Shown: positions 44,301 through 51,320 of the stretch, piece after piece
Layout: each line of letters starts with the position of its first letter
Numbering within the stretch: position 1 is the first letter of the stretch
Assembly: GCF_002775205.1 (NCBI RefSeq)
Contig: NC_036454.1
Span: 372,001-436,000, forward strand
Source of the DNA: Xiphophorus maculatus
Lineage: Eukaryota > Chordata > Actinopteri > Cyprinodontiformes > Poeciliidae
Direction: 5' to 3'
Length of the DNA: 64,000 nt
The notes under the pieces: generated by a model
Seen by the model: the letters and a program-made list of their open reading frames with translations, nothing else
The model's database searches: none
What the model was told of the DNA's origin: nothing
Translations under genes and position numbers: made by a program

Positions 44301-46140
44301 ATTTTTTATCAAAGACATAATTTTGTCTCCTTTACATATGTATCTGAGCGAACTCATCCCAAATCTTTTGACATGCAGACTTCAGAATCACTCAGCAGAT
44401 TTTTGAGGCATTGAAGAGGAAAAGCTTTTGGCTGCATCAAAGCATGCAAGCGTAGTCAAGCATCAAGATCTGACCATTTGCCATAAAACATCAAGGTGGA
44501 ATAACTTCCTCATACAATCTCCCAGCTGCATCACACTTTCTGTGTCATAACAGACCAGCACTAGTCAACTGGTGACACCACTTTAACCCCACTCTCTTTG
44601 AAATGAATGCCACCTGTTTTGCTGCTGGATGTCTTACTTTTACTCTTTGATTCATGTAGATTTAATCCTGTGTCTGACATACAATAATGTGATGCTGAAA
44701 TATTTTGTCAACACTGTCTACTGGCTGGACAATGTGGGTGTGTCAAAAGAATGTTCTTAGAATAATGCCTGTATATACATATATCTACCAAAACACCTGT
44801 TTTGGTAGATATATGTATATCTACATATCTACATATGTAGATCTGCATATCTACATATGTAGATATGTCGATAATGACCAATATCATTATTGGCATTGGT
44901 CCCCTCAAATGACCAATATCAGGGTCACCCATCCAAAGAAGCAAGGAAATCATTAAAACGTGCACTGCTAATAAGCCTTCACATTATTTCAAATATTTTG
45001 CATGGCTCACCCATAGTTAAGGCAAAGCAACAGGCTCACCAGGTGTAGTAAAAGATGATGCTAGCCTCCCTGCAGCACTTGCTGGGGCAGATTAAGCACC
45101 TGTAGCTGATTTAAAATTCTTAGAGTTGCTCATTTTGGATGGAATAGTCTTAACACAAACTAATGCTAACTCTTAAGTCGAAAATGGAAAGTAAGGATCA
45201 ATGAAATAGGAAAGAAGTATAGGGTTAACTGGGAGTCCTCTCGCTTGTGTCCTCTCTCTACATTCCATAACTGGAAGACTCCCAGAAACACTATTTCCAT
45301 CATAAGAGGTGGAGTTTCTACCTTCCTTCTGGAAGCTTTTCCTCTCCTCACCTGGACACCAGACTGGATTGAAAACTGTACTGTCCCATCATCCATCTCA
45401 CTGAGTAGTGAGTTGATGTTCCCTACATTCACACAGAAAAGTGATGGTTTAAAACTCTTTTGGTTGTCAGCAAGCCTAATCTGTAGCTTAGCCTCAGTGT
45501 TGCAGCCTCGATACTTCCTCCGCAGCTCCAAGAGCCAACAGCTCTTCTCTTGAATAAACGAAAGATGACTCTTTTGTCTGTTATACCAACACATTCTGCA
45601 ACACATGTGTTGGTTATACCCATATGCTGGTGTTAATTTTTGCAAATATATACTGTTTATATAATTTTTTTATTTTTTTGAAAAATGTGAGAATACTTTC
45701 TGGGTGCACTGTATATTGTTGAATGTTGTGGGTTGATTTAATTTGTTTCCTTTTAGAGCTCTTATTCCCCCTTTTGTTGTAATATTGTAATACTTTATAA
45801 TATTTGCAGGTGGCCAGACGTGTACTTGGGACTCTCCACCATGGGTCAGAACATGTCCGTTTCGAGCCTGCAGAGGGCTCTCAAGCAAGCTTTGGGAACA
45901 AGAACTTCTAACACCATTTCCAGAAGATCACCTGGCCTTCATCAACCAGTCGTCACAGCAGAGCTTATGGTTCATCCAGGTTACCCAAGTCATCCTGATG
46001 AAGGTGGCTGTGGGGAGGGCCCAGATGACTTCTCCCAGTCTGCTGAAAGAGAACATGAGCTGAATATGCTCAGAAGCCCATCTGTCCTGGAGCTTTACTG
46101 CCAGGAGGGAGTCCAACTCTGTGGTTTTAGAGACCTTTGA
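14186..46140 (+). CDS. ydjc: YdjC-family carbohydrate deacetylase homologue (five exons)
   Basis: CDS = join(14186..14349, 20512..20671, 37606..37705, 38765..38942, 45810..46140), 933 nt, 310 codons plus TGA. All introns are GT-AG and the phases join without a break. The YdjC fold is a metal-dependent deacetylase acting on N-acetylated sugars. Bacterial members deacetylate chitooligosaccharides; the vertebrate substrate is not settled. Motifs visible: TGDDFGY (Asp13/Asp14), GLHANLSEG (His63), [12 protein letters not shown] (Asp132, His134, His136), [13 protein letters not shown] (His256) and [11 protein letters not shown]. The Asp and two His positions match the family metal site. Length is close to the human protein (about 320). 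There is no signal peptide, so a cytosolic location is likely. The first family Ala (TADDFG) is Gly here. The gene spans 32 kb only because its introns are full of transposons. Confidence 0.95.
14700..14763. repeat. Two adjoining perfect hairpins
   Basis: Arms 14700-14709 and 14716-14725 (10 bp), then arms 14724-14739 and 14748-14763 (16 bp, 8-nt loop). The core ATCAGGGG/CCCCTGA occurs four times in alternating orientation. Confidence 0.9.
15366..16190. mobile_element. Decayed DNA-transposon remnant, interrupted
   Basis: The sequence reads like a widespread fish DNA-element remnant (TTCCGAAAAAGTTGGGACAG at the left; GAATGTGGTTTGGCATTGTC and TTGCTGGAATAA further right). The two halves are separated by an unrelated block of about 415 bp at 15650-16065. 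Superfamily is not assigned and no intact transposase is present. Confidence 0.45.
15650..16065. mobile_element. Possible solo LTR inside the remnant
   Basis: The block starts TGTTGTGGAAATTTTCC and ends TTTTCCCA, with TG...CA termini and locally complementary ends. No clear target duplication can be shown. It may instead be another small insertion. Confidence 0.3.
16300..16585. repeat. Dispersed repeat family R, copy 1 (partial)
   Basis: Shares CTTATTAACAATTCA, AAATTAAATCTA and TAGCTCGTCATGCAGGGC(T)GGTCCAA blocks with 18250-18400 and 48395-48520. It is non-coding; the 165-codon open frame across it joins unrelated repeats. Confidence 0.55.
16700..18033. mobile_element. hAT-like non-autonomous element
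   Basis: The ends are inverted repeats: TAGGCCTGTGCGATAA at 16700 and the complement of TAGGCCTGTCACGATAA ending at 18033, each followed by TCG/ATTAATCG-rich subterminal sequence (TATCG and CGATAA motifs). There is no transposase frame. The middle (about 16905-17640) has its own inverted pattern (CACACTA...CTTAGA and TCTAAGATTGT...TAGTGTG), which may be a second nested element. No 8-bp duplication is evident. Confidence 0.6.
18093..18119. repeat. (TA)n microsatellite
   Basis: About 13 TA units between the hAT-like element and repeat R copy 2. Confidence 0.9.
18609..18626. repeat. 18-bp perfect palindrome
   Basis: AGATTGTAGCTACAATCT is self-complementary with no loop. The aligned position in repeat R copy 3 (about 48727) is not palindromic. 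Confidence 0.85.
18783..18925. repeat. Dispersed LINE/SINE-tail-like repeat, copy B
   Basis: Begins with (CATC)n and continues CCCTAGTGGGGTCACAAGG...CACCCTGGACAGGTCGCC. It matches 11270-11370 and interrupts repeat R copy 2. Confidence 0.55.
18980..19490. mobile_element. 511-bp fold-back MITE (hAT-type target duplication)
   Basis: Ends GGTAACACTTTATTTGATG and the complement of GCTAAAACTTTATTTGACG. The two halves are largely reverse complements (GTCATAACA, ACATTTTGAATAATGTCAAC and its inverse). The flanking 8-bp duplication ACATCTTT (18972-18979 and 19491-19498) is perfect, and repeat R copy 3 at about 49150 has a single ACATCTTT, i.e. an empty site. An 8-bp duplication points to hAT. There is no coding capacity. 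Confidence 0.85.
19639..20013. mobile_element. Probable solo LTR
   Basis: A block with TG...CA ends (TGTCATGAGGTGCGG to ATCACAACA). It is flanked by AAGTC and CAGTC, a duplication with one mismatch. Part of it (ACTAAATACACAGG...GACAACAT) resembles 62885-62975. No internal genes lie next to it. Confidence 0.5.
20512..20671 (+). CDS. ydjc: YDJC coding exon 2
   Basis: Acceptor TTAAATTAG|ACACAA, donor CAG|GTACAA, 160 nt ending in phase 0. Encodes [17 protein letters not shown], with metal-ligand His63, then [18 protein letters not shown]. Confidence 0.95.
21310..21880 (+). pseudogene. L2-clade LINE, 3-prime RT end
   Basis: Frames encode the conserved L2 C-terminal region: [69 protein letters not shown] and ending near KTHLFRIVF (ORF 21609-21878). 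An upstream stop breaks the frame. It is 5-prime truncated, as usual for LINE insertions. Confidence 0.85.
21941..22260 (+). repeat. Duplicated LINE 3-prime tail unit
   Basis: Two direct copies of a unit containing GAATTGCACAAAAATC(T/C)GTGAGGGAC and CGAAATTCC(A/G)TGA, about 156 bp apart (21941 and 22098). Confidence 0.6.
23161..23364 (+). pseudogene. hAT transposase C-terminal dimerisation domain remnant
   Basis: Encodes [18 protein letters not shown] and [16 protein letters not shown], the hAT C-terminal signature (CEQxFS, then LR...). The start shown is not a real start; the catalytic core and BED finger are missing. Confidence 0.8.
23389..23422. repeat. Perfect 15-bp inverted repeat, 4-nt loop
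   Basis: TGACCAGGGGAAAAC at 23389-23403 is exactly inverted at 23408-23422. Another perfect pair, with 12-13 bp arms, lies at 23722-23754. Confidence 0.9.
26450..27228. other. No gene recognised (intron 2)
   Basis: AT-rich, with a 10-bp inverted repeat CAAGGCTACT/AGTAGCCTTG around 26933-26961. Nothing else is identified. Confidence 0.4.
27229..28590 (+). pseudogene. Decayed Tc1-like transposon
   Basis: The left inverted repeat (TAAAATTAGAATATTGT..., CATTCATTACACACAGACTG) is echoed in reverse at 28480-28590 (CAGTTTGTGTGTAATGAATG). Between them a plus-strand transposase is broken by stops and frameshifts: [15 protein letters not shown] and [11 protein letters not shown] at 27567-27782, then [18 protein letters not shown] and [10 protein letters not shown]. 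These correspond to HTH, linker and the three DDE blocks, with the second block degraded. Confidence 0.8.
28600..29827. other. No gene recognised; distant 50-bp direct repeat
   Basis: A block of about 50 bp (GAAAACTCAAGTAAAGCA...ACTTGGATGTA) occurs at about 28640 and again at about 29253, roughly 613 bp apart. Nothing else is assigned. Confidence 0.45.
29836..30172. mobile_element. hAT MITE (CAGTGGTTCCC type)
   Basis: The ends are CAGTGGTTCCCAAAG and CTTTGGGAACCACTG, flanked by a perfect 8-bp duplication CCCTAAAG (29828-29835 and 30173-30180). The last 22 bp (AGAAAATCTTTGGGAACCACTG family) occur twice, ending at 30138 and 30172, so the right end is duplicated. No coding capacity. Confidence 0.9.
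30281..31205 (-). pseudogene. BEL/Pao LTR-retrotransposon integrase remnant
   Basis: Minus-strand frames read through integrase: a zinc-binding block with [14 protein letters not shown], then [20 protein letters not shown] and [19 protein letters not shown] (30864-31178). Downstream to 30281, in shifting frames, follow C-terminal integrase blocks ([14 protein letters not shown], then QKWQTES). The stretch around the first catalytic Asp is deleted (CCFGLYTIK). No LTRs, gag or RT are present. It abuts LINE copy 2 at about 31228. Confidence 0.75.
31229..31565 (-). pseudogene. L2-like LINE copy 2, RT part
   Basis: Minus-strand RT sequence nearly identical (about three differences in 340 bases by eye) to 2035-2372. 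It is cut at its 5-prime side by the Helitron-like element. Confidence 0.75.
31566..33482. mobile_element. Candidate Helitron2/Helentron-like element
   Basis: It interrupts LINE copy 2. The left end contains GGGGCCTGCCA; its complement TGGCAGGCCCC lies about 27 nt inside the right end and is followed by a short stem (AAATTTCTTCCGAAATTT) and CTAG. That asymmetric inverted-repeat plus terminal hairpin arrangement matches Helitron2-type ends. There is no TIR transposase and no Rep/helicase frame, so it is non-autonomous. The right half is a 129-bp tandem array. The alternative is an unknown TIR element. Confidence 0.5.
32404..33300. repeat. Tandem array, about 7 x 129 bp
   Basis: Seven diverged units, with equivalent points at about 32451, 32580, 32709, 32838, 32967, 33096 and 33224. 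Each contains TTAGTTTGG, TTTGAAATGAAG and AATAAAAGCCTTGAATATTT. Because 129 is divisible by three, a 129-codon open frame with 43-residue repeats results; it is not a gene. Confidence 0.92.
33483..35999 (-). pseudogene. L2-like LINE copy 2, ORF1 and endonuclease
   Basis: In transcription order (high to low coordinates): an ORF1 region (35952-34840) in broken frames with an SGNH-esterase-like block (RVLIVGDE near 35430; [13 protein letters not shown] near 35225), then an apurinic-type endonuclease at 34663-33923. The endonuclease shows [35 protein letters not shown] and LSDHF. The usual GDFN-type motif reads CDFDIH, so a key residue may be changed. This is the CR1/L2 layout of esterase ORF1 plus EN-RT ORF2. 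The copy is 5-prime extended beyond the SINE at 36011. Confidence 0.75.
33923..34663 (-). pseudogene. LINE endonuclease domain (ORF2 N-terminus)
   Basis: A 246-codon open frame covering the whole EEP-type endonuclease. Blocks: N-terminal LLNIRS, catalytic Glu in LTETW, the Asp block CDFDIHV, Asp/Val block LDLVIS, and SDH at the end. It nicks target DNA to prime reverse transcription. It loses frame before the RT, so ORF2 is broken. Confidence 0.8.
36011..36219 (-). mobile_element. tRNA-derived SINE, copy 3
   Basis: Inverted; the T run at 36011-36020 is its A-tail. The head has an A box (TGGCGTAAGGG) and B box (GGTTCGACTCC) on the minus strand. Flanked by a perfect 11-bp duplication CGGCCGGAGGC (36000-36010 and 36220-36230). 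It is inserted in the 5-prime part of LINE copy 2. Confidence 0.9.
36231..36470 (-). mobile_element. Probable 5-prime end of LINE copy 2
   Basis: The sequence resuming after the SINE duplication must be the interrupted target. It has a purine-rich stretch and the hairpin-like CAGCTGTCAG...CTGACAGCTG around 36433-36460. The outer limit is uncertain. Confidence 0.4.
36471..37605. other. No gene recognised (end of intron 2)
   Basis: It contains a small inverted repeat, TTCAGAAAAT/ATTTTCTGAA (37314-37339), and GTGGATGT/ACATCCAC around 37289-37310. No other feature is seen before the exon 3 acceptor. Confidence 0.45.
37606..37705 (+). CDS. ydjc: YDJC coding exon 3
   Basis: Acceptor GTTCCCAG|GTAGAG, donor CCAG|GTATTG, 100 nt, phase 0 to 1. 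Encodes [15 protein letters not shown] and [13 protein letters not shown], containing the Asp/His motif of the metal site (Asp132, His134, His136). Confidence 0.95.
37810..37960. repeat. Teleost dispersed repeat fragment
   Basis: TTTTATTTATATAGCATATTTTC...AAGGCAATACAAAGTGCGTT reads like a very common fish interspersed repeat. A related stretch occurs near 28710-28850. Family is not assigned. Confidence 0.4.
38487..38534. repeat. 12-bp inverted repeat plus short direct repeat
   Basis: TGACAATGTCCA at 38487-38498 is inverted at 38523-38534, with two direct copies of TATGTAAGTGGA between them. Confidence 0.85.
38765..38942 (+). CDS. ydjc: YDJC coding exon 4
   Basis: Acceptor CTGTCCAG|ATGTTC, donor TCAG|GTATAT, 178 nt, phase 1 to 2. 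Encodes [36 protein letters not shown] and a helix ending HHGIR. Confidence 0.95.
39880..43260 (+). pseudogene. L1-clade LINE with endonuclease deleted
   Basis: ORF1 begins near 40002 (ATGGCCAGTGATAATCC) and is broken by stops. Its C-terminal domain is open at 40486-40884 ([30 protein letters not shown], ending [10 protein letters not shown]), as in L1 ORF1p RNA-binding proteins. The sequence then jumps at about 40890-41220 to RT ([60 protein letters not shown]) and on to the C-terminal region. The endonuclease half of ORF2 is absent. Multiple stops and frameshifts; a dead copy. A second fragment lies at 63000-63425. Confidence 0.85.
41897..41927. repeat. Perfect 12-bp inverted repeat breaking the L1 RT frame
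   Basis: CTACCTATTTGC is exactly inverted after a 7-nt loop. It sits directly after [10 protein letters not shown], and the inverted copy introduces a TAG. Beyond it the RT sequence resumes ([18 protein letters not shown]). Confidence 0.85.
43311..43350. repeat. Perfect 17-bp inverted repeat, 6-nt loop
   Basis: CCACTATCAGTAATGTT (43311-43327) is exactly inverted at 43334-43350, just beyond the L1 end. Confidence 0.9.
43451..43501. repeat. Perfect 15-bp inverted repeat, 21-nt loop
   Basis: TGTTGTCCAAGTGTG (43451-43465) is exactly inverted at 43487-43501. Confidence 0.9.
44163..44410. mobile_element. hAT terminal fragment
   Basis: TCAGGGGTGTCCAACATTTTTGAGACC is a typical hAT (Charlie-like) end. 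No matching right end is seen, so the extent is uncertain. Confidence 0.4.
44580..44745. repeat. Repeat shared with 46550-46715
   Basis: Both stretches share ordered blocks: TGGTGACA, CACC/CCCA, CTGCTG, TTTTTACTCT(T/A)TGATT, GATTTAA and GCTGGCTGGA(C/G)(A/C)ATGTGGGTGTG. An unassigned dispersed repeat. Confidence 0.5.
44773..44867. repeat. Hairpin cluster: 23-bp arms, 2-nt loop, plus two palindromes
   Basis: 44773-44795 is exactly inverted at 44798-44820. Immediately after come perfect palindromes at 44827-44842 (16 bp) and 44846-44867 (22 bp, core CTACATATGTAG). Confidence 0.92.
45390..45570 (-). pseudogene. LINE ORF2 N-terminal fragment
   Basis: Minus-strand text [18 protein letters not shown], then [16 protein letters not shown], corresponds to the arginine-rich leader and first endonuclease strand (xVGNxNSL) of a common fish LINE. 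It has no downstream domains. Confidence 0.55.
45810..46140 (+). CDS. ydjc: YDJC coding exon 5 (terminal)
   Basis: Acceptor ATATTTGCAG|GTGGCC; the codon split with exon 4 gives Arg, then [16 protein letters not shown]. It contains [13 protein letters not shown] (His256), [25 protein letters not shown] and the C-terminal [11 protein letters not shown], stop TGA at 46138-46140. A polyadenylation signal candidate, ATTAAA, lies near 46465. Confidence 0.95.
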
Positions 46141-47540
46141 CAACTGTTGTCATGGAATAGTACAGTTTTACACTTGTGGATAAAGTTTATATATGTAGAG
46201 TCATTAGAGATGTTTATAATACTAATTGAGCCTGAAAGGTTTAATTACAAGAACTTCAAATCCTGAACCATGTGGAACATTTTGTTTACTAAAATAGGTC
46301 AGGTAACCAGAGGGAATTTCTTAAATAATTTTGTTTGGATGAAATCGAATTACATTTAAATATATAAGAGAAAGTATAACTTAGGAAGTTAAACTAGATG
46401 AATACAGTCTAAAAGGTCATGTTCTACAATTATTTTTATTGCTTCCTTATTTATGCTGACAGCATTAAAAAGGTAGCTCCCAGCTCGATGAAACTTTCTT
46501 TGTCATAACGTATCACAAGTTTATCACATACACATGATCAATTGGTGACATTAACTCACCCATTTATCCCCCTAGGAGGAAGTTGCCTTTTTCCTGCTGT
46601 TTTTTTTTCTTTTTACTCTATGATTAATGCAGATTTAAACATGTACTTAATGAAATAGAACATGTTGGTAAATCCTTCTCGCAACATGAGCTGCTGGCTG
46701 GAGCATGTGGGTGTGGCTTAATGGCGAATTCCAATCTGTTGCCATTCACATACATTTGACTCTAAATCACACATGCATCATCTGATTTGCACCAAACTTC
46801 ATATGATTTACCTTTAACTTCTAATGAGCCCAGTTGCCTTAAATTGTAATTTGACTCCACTGCTCCCTGTAGATTATTCCAACAGCTAAACCTCCTTAAT
46901 ACATCAACCAATCTGCATAAGATTTTATGTGCATCATCAGTGCTCAACACATTGAGAGTCAAGATATGTGCCTTGACTCACACATCTCAGAGGTAGTGTA
47001 GTCAGTTGGGAGGACAAAAAAATGGTCAAACACAGAGTAGTCTATTTTATAAAATATATATTTTTGAATTTAGTGTATCCACCAGTTTCCTTTGTAAACT
47101 TAATGATTTTCTTAATGATTTTAAAATAGAGGTTGAAAACCATAACACTTTGCAATAAAATACAGTCAGTACCACCATGTTCACTTAGTAACAGTAAAAA
47201 GAAAGGCAAACAGATAAAAAGACACCTGAAGCGATCAGACAGCAAGTAAAGCAGCGCACCTGGACCAACTCTCAGCTGGATGAGCATGACAATCAGAAGG
47301 CTAAATGAATAACCCGAAAAATAATTTGAGTCATCGTGATAGTTGTGTAAAATCCTGGTTCTACTCTCGCTGTTGGACTGCCGCCATGCGCTATTGATAA
47401 ATAATATTTCACAGACGTAGTGCCACTCAACCTCCACTCGGCAGTGAAATCTCACCAAATGTCTGCTAAAAGCTGCAGCGTGTAATTTAAAAAAAAAAGA
47501 TTTTACATGTATTAAAACTTTTGGTATGACCTAATATAAA
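46141..47540. other. YDJC 3-prime flank, no further gene recognised
   Basis: 46550-46715 is related to 44580-44745. 47060-47125 contains AAAATCATTAAGAAAATC (minus strand), shared with 51205-51230. Neither the 138-codon nor the 66-codon minus-strand frame has a family signature. Confidence 0.45.
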
Positions 47541-47551
47541 AGAGATAATCC

Positions 47552-47875
47552 TTAAAAAATAATCGATCTCTTCTCCCTCCTAGCATTCTGCAGTGGTTTT
47601 TGAAGTTGTGACTCTTTATGGATCTCTGCCAGATTGTTGAATCTTCTCAATTTGATCATCAAGAAGATAATCTCTTTGGCTGGTGCAACTTCTCCTGCCA
47701 AATGTTGCCATATCACTAGATTTCCAGTGACATGCTTGGACACAGCTCTCTGTGGACAGCCAGCATCCTTAGCTATGAACTTTTGTGGCTTACCCATCCT
47801 ATGGAGGGTATCAAGTCTTCTCCATAATGAACGGAACTGAGACAATTGAACCAAACTCAAGCAATTTAATAACAC
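47552..47875 (-). pseudogene. Tc1-like transposase N-terminal fragment
   Basis: Minus-strand FIAKDAGCPQRAVSKHVTG corresponds to the recognition helix of a Tc1-like HTH, and RFNNLAEIHKE to the linker before the core. The intervening GRP(R) hook is lost and there is no DDE core. Confidence 0.6.
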
Positions 47876-48068
47876 CTGGTGGTGCTTTGACTGTAGTAGA
47901 TGATTAGTGCGTCACACTCAATTTGCAACATTCATACCCTGTGAAATTTGGGCTGATTTCTTCAGAGTATTCTAAATTTTAATTCCTGCTTTTGTGGACT
48001 TAATGAGCTGGAAGCCCAAATTATGTAACAATAAACAAACAAATACTTGAAATCGTTTAAACTGTAGG

Positions 48069-48178
<110 letters not shown>

Positions 48179-48189
48179 TTAACCAGTGG

Positions 48190-49230
48190 AGTCAGGTTCA
48201 GTCTGGTGAGCAGTCACGCATCACCCTGGTTTTATATTACTTTATTATTATTTTTGGTATTATTTTTCTGGTTACACTAAGCATCAAACCATATCAAATG
48301 CTTTGTCCACTTAGTCAGCCAGAGTTAATGCTCGCGGACGCACGAAGATCAGAGAAACTCGTCCCTTAAATTTGGGCAACCAAAGCAATTTCTGTGACGC
48401 TTATTAAAAATTCAACAGACACAAAATGGAAGAGCTACTAAATCCACATTAGCATCATTAAATTAAATCTCCCGTTTGTAGCACATTTAACTCGTCATGG
48501 AAGGCCGGTCCAAGTCTGTAGGAGGCCTTGAGCAAAATTTGATTTAGGGGCCTCTCTAGCTGCTAAAAACATCAGCACCTCTAACAACTTCTGTGTTAGA
48601 TTTAGTGACATCTGGGAGAGAGGGAGTAGTTTAACCGGCCAACGTAAAAACAATCAGTTATAATTGCAGTTTACTCATTTGTATTTGTGAACAGAGGTCA
48701 AACTCAAAGATTAAACTCAGACCATCAGATTGTTGCTGTGGTAACAAAACAATCTAACTATGAATATTGTTCTTTGAACTTTTACAAAGTAAACTTGCCA
48801 GCTAATTTAAGTCTTACATTTAAATAATAAATAATTTTAAATCTTTTAATGTATGCTGAAACTATTAAATCAAATTTAGCAGCATTAATCATCTCAATAA
48901 ACAAATGTTACATTTATGTATCTGTGGTCTGTATTAAAATATTAGCATTTATGGGCCCCTGAATCCCTGGGGGCCTGATGGAGCTGCTGACTTAATTTGG
49001 ATTAAACAGAAGTGCAAATAATTGATATTCATTTAAATTGTATTTTTTTTTTATTTGTTTTTAAGATTCTGTTGTGGGTTTAAATAGTTTCACTGGCAAT
49101 GTTGTCCAGTAACATACATTTACCCAGTAATATTTTTACATTTCCTGTCAACATCTTTTAATATAAAAACATGGTGGACCGCCTCCAAGCCCCGGCCACC
49201 GGGCTTAGCAAGTTTTCTGGGGGAAACCCT
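48190..49230. repeat. Dispersed repeat family R, copy 3 (uninterrupted)
   Basis: Aligns with 18130-19580 but lacks the insertions found there, and so serves as the empty-site reference. It ends GGGGGAAACCCTG, a hAT-like terminus. Bordered by (AT)n on both sides. Confidence 0.65.
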
Positions 49231-49236
49231 GTAATA

Positions 49237-49276
<40 letters not shown>
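49231..49276. repeat. (AT)n microsatellite
   Basis: AT dinucleotides directly after the end of repeat R copy 3. Confidence 0.93.
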
Positions 49277-49280
<4 letters not shown>

Positions 49281-49282
49281 TC

Positions 49283-49570
49283 AGTGATGTGCGGTCAGGG
49301 GAGGCAGAGCCTCACCTGTCAACCTGGAAAATAATATATAATAAAATAATTTATATTGCTATTTTCACCCTGTGGTTTGTACTGTAAAGTATTTATTTTT
49401 TATTTAGCTTAACCAATTCTGATTATTTTTTCTTCAAAATCGCTGAATTTTCACATTTTCCCATTCAAATGCTCAGAAGCGAAGCCGGTGAGGCAGCAGC
49501 GAGTTGAGCCTCACCTGGGATTGATCAACCTCTCACTAACTGCACTGGCTGCCATTCTATGGTAGCATGC
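49283..49570. repeat. Probable dispersed repeat (GAGGCAGAGCCTCACCTG)
   Basis: GTGATGTGCGGTCAGGGGAGG...GAGCCTCACCTG recurs partly inside the block (GAGGCAGCAGCGAGTTGAGCC, TCACCTGGG at about 49490-49520). It resembles a fish DNA-element terminus, but the superfamily is unknown. Confidence 0.35.
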
Positions 49571-50750
49571 TCGTCCTGTCTGTGCGTCGCCAATAAAATG
49601 GCTAAAAAACATTTAATGTATGAACTGATTTTCCATAATTTAGCTTATTTATATAGTAATGTACAGTGTTTGCATGGGGGCGTAAATCCCATCTCATTAT
49701 TGGGGGAGGGACCATAAACAGAAATTTTTTAAGAGTAATTTTTGGGGGGGTGGTTGGCAAAGTTACAGTCAAATGTAACGTAAAATGTGGTTTAACTTTT
49801 TTAAAGTTTTTTTATTATGTTCAAGCTGCACCACCAAAAATGACTCGTATGTAGCAATGCATATCAAATATGTTTTTCTCAGTAAACAACCTGTTGAGAC
49901 CCATAGAAGCCAAATTAAGATTCAAATGTTGATTAGATATGAGTTTGGTTCAGTGTCACCGATCTTGTCTCGGCTACACTTTTACAAAAATTTAAGGCTC
50001 TGACTAAAAACAAGTTTTAATGAGTGACTCCACTTAATAAAAGTCCTCATAAATATTGATTTATTGCAGCGGTTCTCAATACAAGTTATGTGTTATTTAA
50101 ATTATAACTTAAGTTGCTTTGAACTTTAATATTTTGTTTGTTTGTTTTTCCATGTCCTGGATGGCAGAGAACCTATAAAAATTGAATATCTGGGAGTATC
50201 ATAACTTAAACTTAAGGCTCAGCACCAGAGTTTTATAGAAAAGTATTCAGATTTTATTTTGTGGTTTGTTATCATCTTACATTGAAGATGATAACAAATA
50301 AAGGCATACTTTATTTTTTTTACCGTCAGCTGCTCTGCAATAGCTCCTCTGCTCTCGGCTCCCATACAGAGCTGTCAGTTGGTGGTAATGCTCATCCGCT
50401 CCCTCCAGTTTCAAACTCTTCTCATTAAAGTTAGAGAGCTAAATATAATTGAAATATTGGCTACCTTCGACAGGAAAAGGAGCCAAGTCTATGAAACCAA
50501 CGTAGCAGTTTAGCTAGTTTTGATTTATGGTATAATGAGGCAGTTTATCATGATTCACCCAAAATAATGAAATAATGAACTGCAGTCTGATTTTTATTGT
50601 TAATGTGTTTCTTCCTATTGAGCAGTGAAAGTAAATTAAAGTTGTTGCATGTCTTTTCCTTTAAGTGTTTACTTACTGGAGGGTTTTAATTTGTGCTGCA
50701 GAGCCACAGCTAATTGAGCTAGGTAGCTCAAATCTAGACTTTCCCAAGAT
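49571..50750. other. No gene recognised
   Basis: Open frames at 49666-50003 lack any signature. The only distinct structure is the hairpin at 50265. Confidence 0.4.
50265..50298. repeat. Perfect 14-bp inverted repeat, 6-nt loop
   Basis: TTTGTTATCATCTT (50265-50278) is exactly inverted at 50285-50298. Confidence 0.9.
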
Positions 50751-50754
50751 TACG

Positions 50755-51063
50755 GGTGTCTGGTGTTTTGACTATCAGTGCTGCCTCATCAGATTTTCCT
50801 ACCGTAGCACGGATAGATAGCTAAGTCTATCTGTCGGTGCTACTCGTCCAAAATTGCTACCATTATGTTTACAAACCGAAAACTACAGCAGGTTGTGTTA
50901 ATGTTAAATATATTTTATATTATTTGAGTGACAGGACTGAAGTGGAAGCTGAAGAGTTATGCTTAGCATAGCATTGGAACAATTTATATACACGACGAAA
51001 CCACAAGAAGATTACTTCATCTGAATATTCTACCCATTTAAAATCAAAAGCTATGGCAGATGT
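50755..51063 (-). repeat. Segment shared with 2842-4889, without Tc1
   Basis: Inverted relative to the first copy and uninterrupted. It contains the empty Tc1 target CGGTTTGTAAACATAATGG (minus strand) and the imperfect hairpin at about 50805-50845. Confidence 0.9.
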
Positions 51064-51320
51064 ATGCACGCCATCGTGCCCCCCCTCCAGGCCTGGCTCC
51101 AGAGTGGGGCCCCGGTGACCCGCGTCCAGGCGAGGGAACACGAAGTCCAATGGTGCCGTTCATCATTGGGGTCATTGGGGTATTATACTTTCTCTATTTT
51201 TAAATCATTAAGAAAATCATTAAGTTTACAAAAGGAACTAATAAAACAACAAACTGTGCAGCTAGACAATTTGTTATATTCAATATATGTAAAAAAACAA
51301 AATAAAACAAAAAACTGATA
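51064..51320. repeat. LINE-like 3-prime repeat
   Basis: A GC-rich start (CCCCCCTCCAGGCCTGGCTCC) runs into an AT-rich part sharing AAATCATTAAGAAAATCATTAAGTTTAC with the minus strand of 47095-47125. Probably a retroelement tail; unassigned. Confidence 0.4.

Larger units (their letters stand above)
38943..45809 (+). other. YDJC intron 4 (6.9 kb)
   Basis: GT at 38943, AG at 45808-45809. It contains an L1 copy, several perfect inverted repeats, a hAT terminal fragment and a LINE endonuclease fragment. 38990-39880 shows only a poly-T tract (39000-39017) and open frames without family signatures. Confidence 0.85.

Noticed and set aside
47042..47458. 138-codon minus-strand frame
   Set aside because: Part of it (IIKKIIKF) comes from an AAATCATTAAG repeat shared with 51205-51230; no family signature.
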